Below, in pieces: positions 25,384 through 33,127 of a DNA stretch of 33,151 nucleotides. Within the stretch, counting starts at the first letter, position 1. Every line of letters begins with the position of its first letter. This DNA is from Desulfuromonadaceae bacterium UBA2294 (GTDB taxonomy: Bacteria; Desulfobacterota; Desulfuromonadia; Desulfuromonadales; UBA2294). The stretch covers positions 1 through 33,151 of the forward strand of contig DDWE01000046.1 of the NCBI GenBank assembly GCA_002345625.1, in the 5' to 3' direction. The notes under the pieces are model-generated. The model saw nothing but the letters and a program-made list of their open reading frames with translations. It was not told the origin of the DNA and searched no databases. The position numbers and the translations under genes were made by a program.

Positions 25384-25480
25384 AAGGACCTCAATACGGC
25401 AATGGGTATGTCAATCATACGGAAATGGCTGCATGTTGGGCAAGAAAGTTAATTCTAATGCCATTCATTGTGCCTGGTTC

Positions 25481-25996
25481 CTAGTCCTCGTTTGTTACAT
25501 TGTCGTCTTCTTTGCGACGGCGCAGTGAGCTGAGATGTTTGTGGACACCGCGTTGCAGAAAGAGGAAGGTGTTTTCCAGTCGGTTGACGCCGACCAGGAT
25601 CGCGACCGTCAGCAGGGCGATGGCGATGGCGGCTGTGTTGTTCCCGATGCCGGCTAGAACGCCGATAGCGGCCAGAACCCAGATGGTTGCTGCTGACGTG
25701 ACGCCGAGAACGGCACCCTCGCGGGTCAGGATGACGCCGGCACCGAGAAAGCCGATGCCGGTGACCACTTGCCCGACCACACGCGAAGGGTCGCCGAGAG
25801 CACCGGTGACGGCCGTTCCTGCAACAACAAAGACATAGGTCCCCATGCAGATCAGGCAACTGGTACGGATGCCGGCCGGTTTGCCGCAGAGTTGTCGTTC
25901 CATGCCGACAACAGCACCACAGAACAGGGTGGTGAGAAGTCCTGCCCAGCTCAAAGGAGCAATGGAGACGTCGAGAGGGAAACCAAATAACGACAT
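25481..25996 (-). CDS. MgtC/SapB-family membrane protein
   Basis: A 171-aa integral membrane protein of the MgtC/SapB family. The N-terminal part has about four to five transmembrane helices with the conserved VGMERQ, AGIRTSCLICMGTYVFV, TGIGFLGAGVI and GVTSAATIWVLAAIGVLAG. After the last helix comes a short charged tail (LSSLRRRKEDD); the ACT-like C-terminal domain of true MgtC is absent, as in SapB-type members. These proteins are linked to magnesium limitation, pH or envelope stress, with no transport shown. I chose ATG 25996 because GGAG lies at the right distance; an upstream ATG at 26008 is possible. Confidence 0.9.
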   Translation of the reverse strand: MSLFGFPLDVSIAPLSWAGLLTTLFCGAVVGMERQLCGKPAGIRTSCLICMGTYVFVVAGTAVTGALGDPSRVVGQVVTGIGFLGAGVILTREGAVLGVTSAATIWVLAAIGVLAGIGNNTAAIAIALLTVAILVGVNRLENTFLFLQRGVHKHLSSLRRRKEDDNVTNED

Positions 25997-26171
25997 AAAG
26001 GGCTCCATAGGGCTGGTGTGTTGTGGCGCCAGTGTAGGTTGTTGCCAGAGGGAAATCAAGCCTCAGGATGTTGCAGTGATTAAGATATTGTCTCGTCGAT
26101 TGGTTGCGGAGGAGTTGAGGGTTGATATTCTGTTGATCACAGCATCATTAATTCTATAGGAGTAAACCCGG

Positions 26172-26762
26172 ATGATTAAAAAGTTTGCCAACCCCAGAAT
26201 CCCGGAGACTGAGGTCGACGCCATCTTTACGGATCGTTGGTCGCCGCGGTCCTTCCTCGATGAACCGCTCACTGATGACCAGGTGGCGACTCTGTTCGAG
26301 GCAGCGCGCTGGGCGCCGTCCTGCTACAACGATCAACCCTGGCATTTTCGTTATGCCCGATCGTCTGCCGACCGGGAGCTTTTTGCCGAGGCGCTTCTGG
26401 CTAAAAATCAGCTCTGGGCGTCCAGGGCGCCGCTGTTAATCTTTGTTCTCGCCCGTCGCCATTTCGGTCACAGCAGCAAGCCCAACCGGCACGGCGCTTT
26501 TGATGCCGGTGCAGCCTGGATGTCCCTTGCCCTGCAGGCGCGGCGTCTTGGCCTCTATGCGCATGCTATGGCTGGTTTCGATATCGAAAAGGCTTACACC
26601 CTTCTCAAAGTGAACAAAGAGGAGTTCGATATCATGGCGGCCGTTGCAGTCGGGTTTCGGGGCGAAGCGAACCTGCTCAATGAGGAGATGGCCGAGATTG
26701 AAGCGCCGAACGGTCGCAAACCGTTGGCCGATGTGGCGGGCGAGGGGGCTTTCCCTGAGTGA
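26172..26762 (+). CDS. Nitroreductase-family FMN oxidoreductase
   Basis: A 196-aa member of the nitroreductase fold. The FMN-phosphate motif RWSPRSF lies at about residues 17-23 and LFEAARWAPSCYNDQPWHF at about 41-59. AFDAGAAWMSLALQARRLGL forms the central helix. It would use NAD(P)H to reduce an unknown quinone, nitro or enone substrate as a dimer. TAGGAG precedes the ATG. The gene stands alone, with an A/T-rich upstream gap of about 110 bp after the divergent MgtC gene. Confidence 0.9.
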   Translation: MIKKFANPRIPETEVDAIFTDRWSPRSFLDEPLTDDQVATLFEAARWAPSCYNDQPWHFRYARSSADRELFAEALLAKNQLWASRAPLLIFVLARRHFGHSSKPNRHGAFDAGAAWMSLALQARRLGLYAHAMAGFDIEKAYTLLKVNKEEFDIMAAVAVGFRGEANLLNEEMAEIEAPNGRKPLADVAGEGAFPE

Positions 26763-26790
26763 CTGCCTGTGCGCAATAGAGAATAGAGTG

Positions 26791-26884
26791 TTCACCATGA
26801 AGAGTATGAAGTGACCCTTTGAGTGGAAGGTTCTCGGCCAATGTTTATGGGCCGAGGCTTGTTCCTTCGTACCCTTGTGATGCA
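26791..26884. repeat. Diverged inverted-repeat pair
   Basis: The arms 26791-26811 and 26865-26884 are recognisably related to the CACGAAG arms elsewhere (TTCACCATGAAG and, reversed, CATCACAAGGG) but carry mismatches and an indel. Between them, 26833-26856 forms a perfect 7-bp stem CTCGGCC/GGCCGAG that could act as a weak terminator for the nitroreductase gene. Confidence 0.4.
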
Positions 26885-26927
26885 CATGTAAGTGCATACA
26901 ATCACAGCATAAAAGAGAGGTTGTCGC

Positions 26928-27392
26928 ATGGCGATACATATCGGAGAAAAGGCTCCCGCTTTCAGTCTGCCCGGCAGTGATGGGAAAACCCATTCGTTGG
27001 CAGATTATGCCGGTCAAACGGTGATCGTTTACTTCTACCCCCGTGACAACACGCCCGGTTGCAGCAAGGAGGCGTGCAGTTTTCGTGATTTGCATCCGCA
27101 ACTGCAACAGCGTAATGTTGTTGTCCTCGGCGTCAGTGCCGACAGCCTGGCGTCGCACGACAAGTTCATCGAGAAATTCTCCTTGCCGTTTGTCCTGCTC
27201 TCCGATCATGACAAACAGATGTTGCAGTCCTATGGTGCCTGGGGGGAGAAGACGCGCTGCGGCAAGACGTCGATGGGGATTATCCGTTCGACGGTGCTGA
27301 TCGGTCCGGACGGTGTGGTGCTGGAACACTGGCCGAAGGTGGCCAAGGCGGAAACGCACCCTGCCGAAGTCTTGAACCGCCTGCTGAAGTAA
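26928..27392 (+). CDS. bcp: Thiol peroxidase Bcp (atypical 2-Cys peroxiredoxin)
   Basis: This protein reduces hydrogen peroxide and organic hydroperoxides with thioredoxin as donor. The peroxidatic Cys45 is in YPRDNTPGCSKEAC, with the resolving Cys50 five residues later, the E. coli Bcp arrangement. The N-terminal GEKAPAFSLPGSDG and the late GIIRSTVLIGPDG are family features. The length of 154 aa is normal. AGAGAGG precedes the ATG. The region 26876-26906 just upstream can fold as TGTGA/TCACA around TGCAC/GTGCA with a 5-nt bulge, a possible leader hairpin or operator. A bidirectional terminator follows. Confidence 0.95.
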   Translation: MAIHIGEKAPAFSLPGSDGKTHSLADYAGQTVIVYFYPRDNTPGCSKEACSFRDLHPQLQQRNVVVLGVSADSLASHDKFIEKFSLPFVLLSDHDKQMLQSYGAWGEKTRCGKTSMGIIRSTVLIGPDGVVLEHWPKVAKAETHPAEVLNRLLK

Positions 27393-27433
27393 CTGGTGTC
27401 CGGTGTCAGGTCGCGCGGACAAGGGAAAGGGTT

Positions 27434-27471
27434 ACACAGAAAAAGCGCCGTCAAAGGCGCTTTTTCTGTGT
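27434..27471. terminator. Bidirectional intrinsic terminator
   Basis: A perfect 16-bp stem (27434-27449 and 27456-27471) has loop GTCAAA. GC-rich GCGCC/GGCGC lies at the top, with A5 on one side and T5 on the other. It can terminate bcp on the plus strand and transcripts arriving from the rarA side on the minus strand. Confidence 0.88.
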
Positions 27472-27498
27472 CGTCCGAGCCGGGATACGAACGGTTTC
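27471..27498 (-). pseudogene. tRNA 3'-end-like remnant
   Basis: Read on the minus strand, this begins CCGTTCGTATCCCGG and continues CTCGGACGA, resembling the T-arm, acceptor strand and discriminator of a tRNA, followed directly by a terminator as after many tRNA genes. The 5' side of the T-stem does not pair properly, position 58 of the loop is T instead of A, and no cloverleaf lies upstream. It could be a decayed tRNA end or an old attachment-site half. Confidence 0.3.
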
Positions 27499-27538
27499 AA
27501 TTATGATATCTGAACAAGTATGTCCAGATATCATAATT
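27499..27538. repeat. 40-bp near-perfect palindrome in an A+T-rich gap
   Basis: The arms 27499-27516 and 27521-27538 pair at 17 of 18 positions around AGTA, with core TTATGATATCTG. They start the A+T-rich stretch that runs to 27604. A smaller palindrome, ATATTTATT/AATAAATAT, lies at 27577-27596. The composition differs sharply from the flanking genes. Confidence 0.8.
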
Positions 27539-27604
27539 TATAGTGTATTGTATATTATGAATGCAATATTGAGGTCATATTTATTTTAATAAATATAACT
27601 ATGT

Positions 27605-28942
27605 TTAATTATCATTGTTTTTGTCTTTGTCCCCTGCCTCGGTCGCTTGTTTGCGTTGGCGCCAGTAGGCGAGACGCTCGCTGATCATCTTTTCGTAGCC
27701 GCGCTCGGTCGGCCGGTAGAAGCGTCGCCCGTTCAGGCTGTCGGGAAGGTGGTTCTGGACGACAAATCCCTCGGCATCGTCGTGGGCATACTTATACCCC
27801 TTGTGATAGCCGAGGTCCTTCATCAGTCTGGTCGGGGCGTTGCGTACGTGCAGCGGGACGGGCAGGGCGCCGCTTTGGCGCACTTCGGCCTGGGCTTCGT
27901 TGATGCCGATGTAGGAGGCGTTACTTTTCGGCGCCGTCGCCAGGTAGGTGACCCCCTGGGCGAGATTGATGCGGGCTTCCGGCAAGCCGACAAAGTGCAC
28001 TGCCTGTTGTACGGCCAGGGCCATCTGCAGGCCGCGCGGGTCGGCGTTGCCGATATCTTCGGAGGCGAAGATCACCATACGCCGGACGATGAACAGGGGG
28101 TCTTCGCCGGCTTCGAGCATACGGGCCAGCCAGTACAGGGCGGCATCGGGGTCGGATCCGCGCAGACTCTTGATAAAAGCGGAGATGACGTTGTAGTGCT
28201 CTTCACCACCATGATCGTAGAGCAGGGCCTTGTTCTGCAGGGCCTGGGTCGCCATTTCGAGATCGACGTGATCGCCAATGGCGCCGGCGACTGCGACCTC
28301 CAGTCCGTTCAGGGCGACGCGGGCGTCCCCATCGGCGCGTTCTGCAAGAAAATCGAGCACCGCGGCGTCCACCTGCGGTCGCGGATCCGGCAGGCCGCGG
28401 GGATCGGTCAGGGCCCGTTCGAGCAGAATGCGGATGTCAGCCGGTTGCAGCGGTTCGAGGACGAACACCCGGGAGCGGGAGAGCAGGGCGGCGTTGACCT
28501 CGAACGACGGGTTTTCGGTGGTCGCGCCGATCAGGATGACATCGCCACGTTCAACTGAAGGGAGGAAGGCGTCCTGCTGGGCCTTGTTGAAACGGTGAAT
28601 TTCGTCGACGAACAGCAGAGTGCGCTGGCCATGGTAATTCTTGTTCTGGCGCGCCTTCTCAACAATCTCGCGGATCTCCTTGACCCCTTGCAGCACGGCG
28701 GAGAAAAAAACAAACTGGCTGCTGCTGGCCGCGGCGATGACCTGGGCCAAAGTGGTCTTTCCGGTCCCCGGCGGACCCCAGAAGATAACCGAGGCGAGGC
28801 GGTCGGTCTCGATCAACCGTCGTAGCAGCTTGTCCGGGCCGAGCAGGTGCGATTGGCCAACCATCTCTGCAAGGCGTTGCGGGCGCAGGCGCTCGGCCAG
28901 CGGCATACGGCTCGGGTCGGGCTGACTGTCAAAAAGGTCCAT
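27605..28942 (-). CDS. rarA: Replication-associated recombination protein A (MgsA/RarA)
   Basis: A 445-aa clamp-loader-like AAA+ ATPase acting at stalled replication forks. PLAERLRPQRLAEMVGQSHLL is present at the N-terminus; Walker A GPPGTGKTTLAQ falls at about residues 55-66, Walker B LLFVDEIHRFNKAQQDAFLP at about 108-127, and sensor 1 is IGATTENPSFEVN. The C-terminal tetramerisation domain contains YDHGGEEHYNVISAFIKSLRGSD and PDSLNGRRFYRP. I chose ATG 28942, since MDLFDSQP leads directly into the family start; the longer frame to 29008 is unsupported. It is divergent from nadK across about 134 bp. Confidence 0.95.
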   Translation of the reverse strand: MDLFDSQPDPSRMPLAERLRPQRLAEMVGQSHLLGPDKLLRRLIETDRLASVIFWGPPGTGKTTLAQVIAAASSSQFVFFSAVLQGVKEIREIVEKARQNKNYHGQRTLLFVDEIHRFNKAQQDAFLPSVERGDVILIGATTENPSFEVNAALLSRSRVFVLEPLQPADIRILLERALTDPRGLPDPRPQVDAAVLDFLAERADGDARVALNGLEVAVAGAIGDHVDLEMATQALQNKALLYDHGGEEHYNVISAFIKSLRGSDPDAALYWLARMLEAGEDPLFIVRRMVIFASEDIGNADPRGLQMALAVQQAVHFVGLPEARINLAQGVTYLATAPKSNASYIGINEAQAEVRQSGALPVPLHVRNAPTRLMKDLGYHKGYKYAHDDAEGFVVQNHLPDSLNGRRFYRPTERGYEKMISERLAYWRQRKQATEAGDKDKNNDN

Positions 28943-29076
28943 AGCGAAAAACTTTTCCGTTGGGGATTGTCGGACACTAGCACACCGTGATCGTTGCCGG
29001 CAAGTCACCGGTGAAGAGATGGACTTTGCTGCATGAGGTGTGCTAGATTTTGCCCGGTGCGCAAGGAGGAAGTTGA

Positions 29077-29928
29077 ATGCAACGGATCGGGATTTTTGCC
29101 AAAAGAAATCAACCAGATGCCGTCAAGCTCGCCGGTCAGGTCCACGCCTGGCTGACGGAGCGCGGCGTGACTGTGTTGCTGGAAGAACGCCTGGCGGCGA
29201 AAATGGACACAAATGGTCACCCTGCGTCCGTCATTCCGCCGCAATGCGACATGATTATCGTGCTTGGCGGAGACGGCACACTGATCTCGGTCTCTCGCGA
29301 AATCGGCGAGCTTGAGGTGCCGATTCTTGGCGTCAACCTTGGCAGCCTCGGCTTTTTAACCGAAATTACCCGACAGGAGCTGTTCCCGGTTTTGACCCAG
29401 GTGCTGGCCGGTGATTACGCTCTTTCGGACCGGTTGATGCTCGAAGTCGTGGTGGAACGGGGCGGTGAGCCGGTCGCTTCGTTTCGCGTGCTCAATGATG
29501 TGGTGATCAACAAGGGGGCTCTGGCCCGGATCATCGACATGAAAGCCTGGGTCGGAGACTCTTATCTGACCACCTACAAGGCTGACGGGCTGATTATTTC
29601 ATCACCCACCGGATCGACTGCTTACAATATGGCAGCGGGCGGACCGATTATTTATCCCGGTACTGATTGTCTGGTCATTACACCGATCTGCCCGCACATG
29701 TTGAGTAACCGGCCGATGATCATCCCTGCCGATCTGGTGGTGCGAATTGAAGTCATGTTTCAGGATGAGGATGTGTTGCTCACCGCGGACGGCCAGGTCG
29801 GCATGCCGCTGCAGGCAGGCGATATTGTTGCTGTTCGCCGCTCCAGTAGCAGTACCCGCCTGATCATCAGTCCGGACAAGGAGTATTTTGAGGTTCTGCG
29901 GACCAAATTGCGCTGGGGGGAGCGCTGA
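29077..29928 (+). CDS. nadK: NAD kinase
   Basis: NadK phosphorylates NAD+ to NADP+. The ATP/polyphosphate motif GGDGT lies at residues 64-68, followed by GVNLGSLGFLTE, LNDVVINKG and the substrate loop SSPTGSTAYNMAAGGPI. At 283 aa it is complete. AGGAGG lies before the ATG. It begins a plus-strand group with recN and argA, only about 20 bp separating it from recN, an order common in many bacteria. Confidence 0.97.
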   Translation: MQRIGIFAKRNQPDAVKLAGQVHAWLTERGVTVLLEERLAAKMDTNGHPASVIPPQCDMIIVLGGDGTLISVSREIGELEVPILGVNLGSLGFLTEITRQELFPVLTQVLAGDYALSDRLMLEVVVERGGEPVASFRVLNDVVINKGALARIIDMKAWVGDSYLTTYKADGLIISSPTGSTAYNMAAGGPIIYPGTDCLVITPICPHMLSNRPMIIPADLVVRIEVMFQDEDVLLTADGQVGMPLQAGDIVAVRRSSSSTRLIISPDKEYFEVLRTKLRWGER

Positions 29929-29949
29929 ACCGATGCGCCGTTGTTTGCC

Positions 29950-31641
29950 ATGCTGAATGAACTGAACATCCGTAATTTTGCCACCATCGACCGTTTGCAG
30001 GTTGCCTTTCGGGCCGGGCTTAACGTGCTGACCGGTGAGACCGGTGCCGGCAAATCGATCATCATCGATGCCGTTGGTCTGCTGCTCGGCGATCGGGCGC
30101 GCCCTGAACTGATCCGTGCTGACGCCGATGAGGCGACTGTCGAGGCGATCATCGGTCTGGATGGGGCGCCCGAGGTGGTGCAGCGTCTGGTCGATGAGGG
30201 GTTCGAGGCGACGGTAGAGCTGCTGATCCGCCGTATTGTCAGTCGCTCCGGCAAGAACCGGATATACCTCAATGGCGCCCTGGCCACCCTGGCTCAGTTG
30301 CAGGCCATCGGCGCCGAGCTGGTGGTCATCTATGGCCAGCACGAGCAGCAGCAATTGCAAAAACCATCAGCCCATCTTGATATGCTCGATCGCTTTGCCG
30401 GAGTTGACAGCGAGCTTGCCGCATGTGCCGCAGTTTTTACCGACCTGCAACGCCTGCGTGAGCGGATGCAGGCCCTCGACCTCGCTGAACGTGATCGGCA
30501 GCAACGTCTCGATCTGTTGCAGTTCCAGAGCCAGGAACTGGCTCTGGCGGCACTGCGCCCGGGTGAGGATGAAGAACTGGCACTGGAGCGCCAACGCCTG
30601 CAGCATGCTGGCCGCCTGGCAGAGGTGTGCGCCGGCGGTTACACGGAACTTTATGCCGACGAAGAGGCCATTTGCGGTCGTTTGGCCATCTTGTCCGCTG
30701 GTCAGGAGGCTTTGTCCAGCGTCGATCCGGTCTTTGCCGAACTGGCTGAAGCCGTTCGGCAGGCGCAATTCGGCCTCGAGGAGGTTGCCACCCGGCTGCG
30801 GCGCTACGGTGACGATGTGGTGTTCGATCCGCAGCGGCAGTCGGAGATCGAAGAACGCCTTGCCCTGATTGCCGTACTTAAGCGCAAGTACGCCCCCTCT
30901 CTGGACGGGATTCTGCAACAGCAGGTACAGATTGACGAGGAGTTGGTTCTGTTGGCTGATGTCGAAGTTGCCCGCACTGCCTTGAGCCGTGAGCTGGCAC
31001 AGGCTGAAGCTGCTTTTTCTGCGGCCGCTGCTGCTCTGACGGCCAGGCGTCAACAGGCTGCCATTGAGATCGCGCGGACGGTGGGGGAGGAATTGGCTGG
31101 CCTGGCCATGGAACGCGCCCGTTTTGAAGTCCGACTGGAGCCGGTGCCTGAACCGACGACGAAGGGGGCAGAGCGTTGCATGTTCTACCTCTCGGCCAAT
31201 CCCGGTGAACCACCGAAGCCGCTTAATCGCATCGCCTCTGGTGGTGAACTGTCACGCATTATGTTGGCGATCCGGCGGGCGATACCGCAGCCGGAGGGGA
31301 CGGCGACGCTGATTTTCGATGAGGTCGATGCCGGTATCGGTGGCGTCGCTGCCACACGGGTTGGTGAAAAGCTGCATGGTGTGGCACGTGGATTGCAAGT
31401 CTTGTGTGTTACTCATTTGCCGCAGGTGGCTGCCTTTGCTGATTGGCATTACCGGGTGGCGAAACAGCAGGACGATAGCGCGACGCGGACCTGTCTGGTG
31501 TTGCTTGATGGCGAGGAGCGGGTGCGTGAGATGGCGCGCATGCTCGGCGGTGCCCAGGTGACGGAACGGACCCTGGCCCATGCCCGAGAACTGGTTTCAA
31601 AAACCGCGACGGCCATGACGTCGCAAGCAGGAGTCGAATAA
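29950..31641 (+). CDS. recN: DNA repair protein RecN
   Basis: RecN is an SMC-like ATPase for double-strand-break repair. Walker A GETGAGKS is at residues 29-36. The long central region (about 150-390) is Gln, Leu, Arg and Glu rich, as expected for coiled coil, interrupted at about 225-265. The C-terminal ABC signature ASGGELSRIMLAIR and Walker B LIFDEVDAGIGG follow, then CVTHLPQVAAFAD. I chose ATG 29950 (MLNELNIRNFATID), the family-typical N-terminus; a TTG at 29941 is in frame but less likely. No good ribosome binding site is seen close to it, and a GGGGGGAG run lies about 30 bp upstream. The length is 563 aa. Confidence 0.95.
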   Translation: MLNELNIRNFATIDRLQVAFRAGLNVLTGETGAGKSIIIDAVGLLLGDRARPELIRADADEATVEAIIGLDGAPEVVQRLVDEGFEATVELLIRRIVSRSGKNRIYLNGALATLAQLQAIGAELVVIYGQHEQQQLQKPSAHLDMLDRFAGVDSELAACAAVFTDLQRLRERMQALDLAERDRQQRLDLLQFQSQELALAALRPGEDEELALERQRLQHAGRLAEVCAGGYTELYADEEAICGRLAILSAGQEALSSVDPVFAELAEAVRQAQFGLEEVATRLRRYGDDVVFDPQRQSEIEERLALIAVLKRKYAPSLDGILQQQVQIDEELVLLADVEVARTALSRELAQAEAAFSAAAAALTARRQQAAIEIARTVGEELAGLAMERARFEVRLEPVPEPTTKGAERCMFYLSANPGEPPKPLNRIASGGELSRIMLAIRRAIPQPEGTATLIFDEVDAGIGGVAATRVGEKLHGVARGLQVLCVTHLPQVAAFADWHYRVAKQQDDSATRTCLVLLDGEERVREMARMLGGAQVTERTLAHARELVSKTATAMTSQAGVE

Positions 31642-31645
31642 ACAT

Positions 31646-32095
31646 ATGGTGCGCAGGGCCCGGATAACCGATGCTAAAGTGATTCATCAGCTGCTGCTCA
31701 AGTACGCCGGTGATGGACTGATGCTGTCGCGTTCCTTATCCGATATCTATGAGTCGATTCGTGATTTCTATGTCTATGAACAGGATGGTGTGGTCATCGC
31801 GACGGGTTGCCTGAGTATCTGTTGGGATGATTTGGCCGAAGTCCGTTCTTTGGCCGTTGCCGAGGGGATGACCAGCAAGGGGGTTGGACGCAAAATTGTC
31901 GCAGCCTGTCTTGATGAGGCACGAGAGATCGGTCTGAAACGGGTATTTGCGCTGACCTACCAGCTGGAGTTCTTCCAGCGGCTTGGTTTTGTCGAAATCG
32001 AAAAATCCCAGCTGCCACACAAGGTTTGGGGAGATTGTGTTCGCTGTCCAAAGTTTCCGGAATGTGACGAATTGGCGGTGATGATCAACCTATGA
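31646..32095 (+). CDS. argA: GNAT acetyltransferase, short N-acetylglutamate synthase type
   Basis: A 149-aa GNAT protein. The acetyl-CoA loop is SKGVGRKIVAACLDEAREIG, preceded by the strand AEVRSLAVAEG and followed by FALTYQLEFFQRLGFVEI. The C-terminal HKVWGDCVRCPKFPECDE, with three cysteines, is the ending I associate with short stand-alone N-acetylglutamate synthases in deltaproteobacterial genomes. If so, it starts arginine synthesis from glutamate and acetyl-CoA without the amino-acid-kinase domain of classic ArgA. The function is an inference, whereas the GNAT fold is clear. It follows recN by 4 bp, with AGGAG inside the recN end. Confidence 0.8.
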   Translation: MVRRARITDAKVIHQLLLKYAGDGLMLSRSLSDIYESIRDFYVYEQDGVVIATGCLSICWDDLAEVRSLAVAEGMTSKGVGRKIVAACLDEAREIGLKRVFALTYQLEFFQRLGFVEIEKSQLPHKVWGDCVRCPKFPECDELAVMINL

Positions 32096-32142
32096 CGAGT
32101 CTTTCGTGTCGGGCTGCAGCAGCCCACGGCGGGATTTATTGC

Positions 32143-32172
32143 TTGACATGAATGAAAGTTCTACCGTATTAA
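32143..32172 (+). promoter_or_regulatory. Sigma-70-like promoter for the M23 peptidase gene
   Basis: A perfect TTGACA (32143-32148), an 18-bp spacer and TATTAA (32167-32172) lie 60 bp before the ATG at 32232, in the only intergenic gap here, so the peptidase gene can be transcribed separately from argA. Confidence 0.5.
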
Positions 32173-32231
32173 CTGTAAGTTGCATGGGCTGTTGTCCGGA
32201 TTCCGGGCAGCTTGACTCCAGGATCTAAACT

Positions 32232-33101
32232 ATGGCTGCAAAAAAATATACCCTTCTCATTATCCCAGAGGGGTCGCACCGGGTGCGGCGCTATGCACTA
32301 CCGCGCAAGAAATTGCAGTGTATCCTCGTTGCGTGTGTGTTGGCTGCCACAGGCCTGTTTGCGATGACGACCGACTACGTTCTGACGAATCTGGATCAGA
32401 CGGAATTGGCGCGTCTGCGTGAAGAAAACCAGCAGCAGCGTAGCGATTTGCAGCGTCTGGTTGCCGGTCTTGAAGGTTTGCAGCGGGAGATGACTCTCCT
32501 TTCCCAGAACGATGCCAAGGTTCGTGTTATGGCTCAACTCACTCGGTCGGAGTCCGACGCTCTGGTCGGAGTTGGCGGCCCACCTGAAATTGACAACAGT
32601 GACTCCTTCTCTGAAGTGCAGCGTCGCATCGACGAAATGCGGCGCGACATCGATATGCGTCGTGAGAGCCAGGAAGAGATTCAGGGGTTTCTCAATGATC
32701 AGCGTTCCATGCTTAGTGCCATTCCCGAAGGTTTGCCGGCCAAAGGTTGGTTGACCTCCTCCTTCGGTATGCGCACGTCGCCGTTTACCGGCAAGCGGAA
32801 ATTTCATGAGGGTTTTGACATCGCCGCTCGTACCGGTACACCTGTGTATGCAACGGCTGACGGTGTCGTCAGCAAGGCGGAGACGGTTCCCGGTTACGGT
32901 AAGTTGGTCGTGGTCGACCATGGTTACGGTTATCGCACCTACTATGGTCATAACTCCAAGTTCTATGTACGTACCGGCGATCGTATCAAGCGCGGTGACC
33001 TGATCTCGGCTGTCGGTAACACCGGTCGTTCTACCGGCTCGCATGTTCACTATGAGGTTCGTCGTAATGATGTGCCGCTGAACCCGAAGAATTTCATGTA
33101 G
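32232..33101 (+). CDS. M23/LytM-type envelope peptidase
   Basis: A 289-aa protein with a single membrane anchor at about residues 30-48 (CILVACVLAATGLFAM), preceded by a basic stretch. A coiled coil follows from about 55 to 95 (LARLREENQQQRSDLQRLV), then a LytM domain from about 180. The zinc ligands are His192 and Asp196 (FHEGFD) and His273 (HVH), with His240 (YGH) and His271 catalytic. It therefore looks like an active peptidoglycan endopeptidase rather than a degenerate activator such as EnvC. An AGGA motif lies before the ATG. It is followed by a palindromic terminator at the window edge. Confidence 0.94.
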   Translation: MAAKKYTLLIIPEGSHRVRRYALPRKKLQCILVACVLAATGLFAMTTDYVLTNLDQTELARLREENQQQRSDLQRLVAGLEGLQREMTLLSQNDAKVRVMAQLTRSESDALVGVGGPPEIDNSDSFSEVQRRIDEMRRDIDMRRESQEEIQGFLNDQRSMLSAIPEGLPAKGWLTSSFGMRTSPFTGKRKFHEGFDIAARTGTPVYATADGVVSKAETVPGYGKLVVVDHGYGYRTYYGHNSKFYVRTGDRIKRGDLISAVGNTGRSTGSHVHYEVRRNDVPLNPKNFM

Positions 33102-33127
33102 ACAAACGACTTTTTCAAATAACGGCG

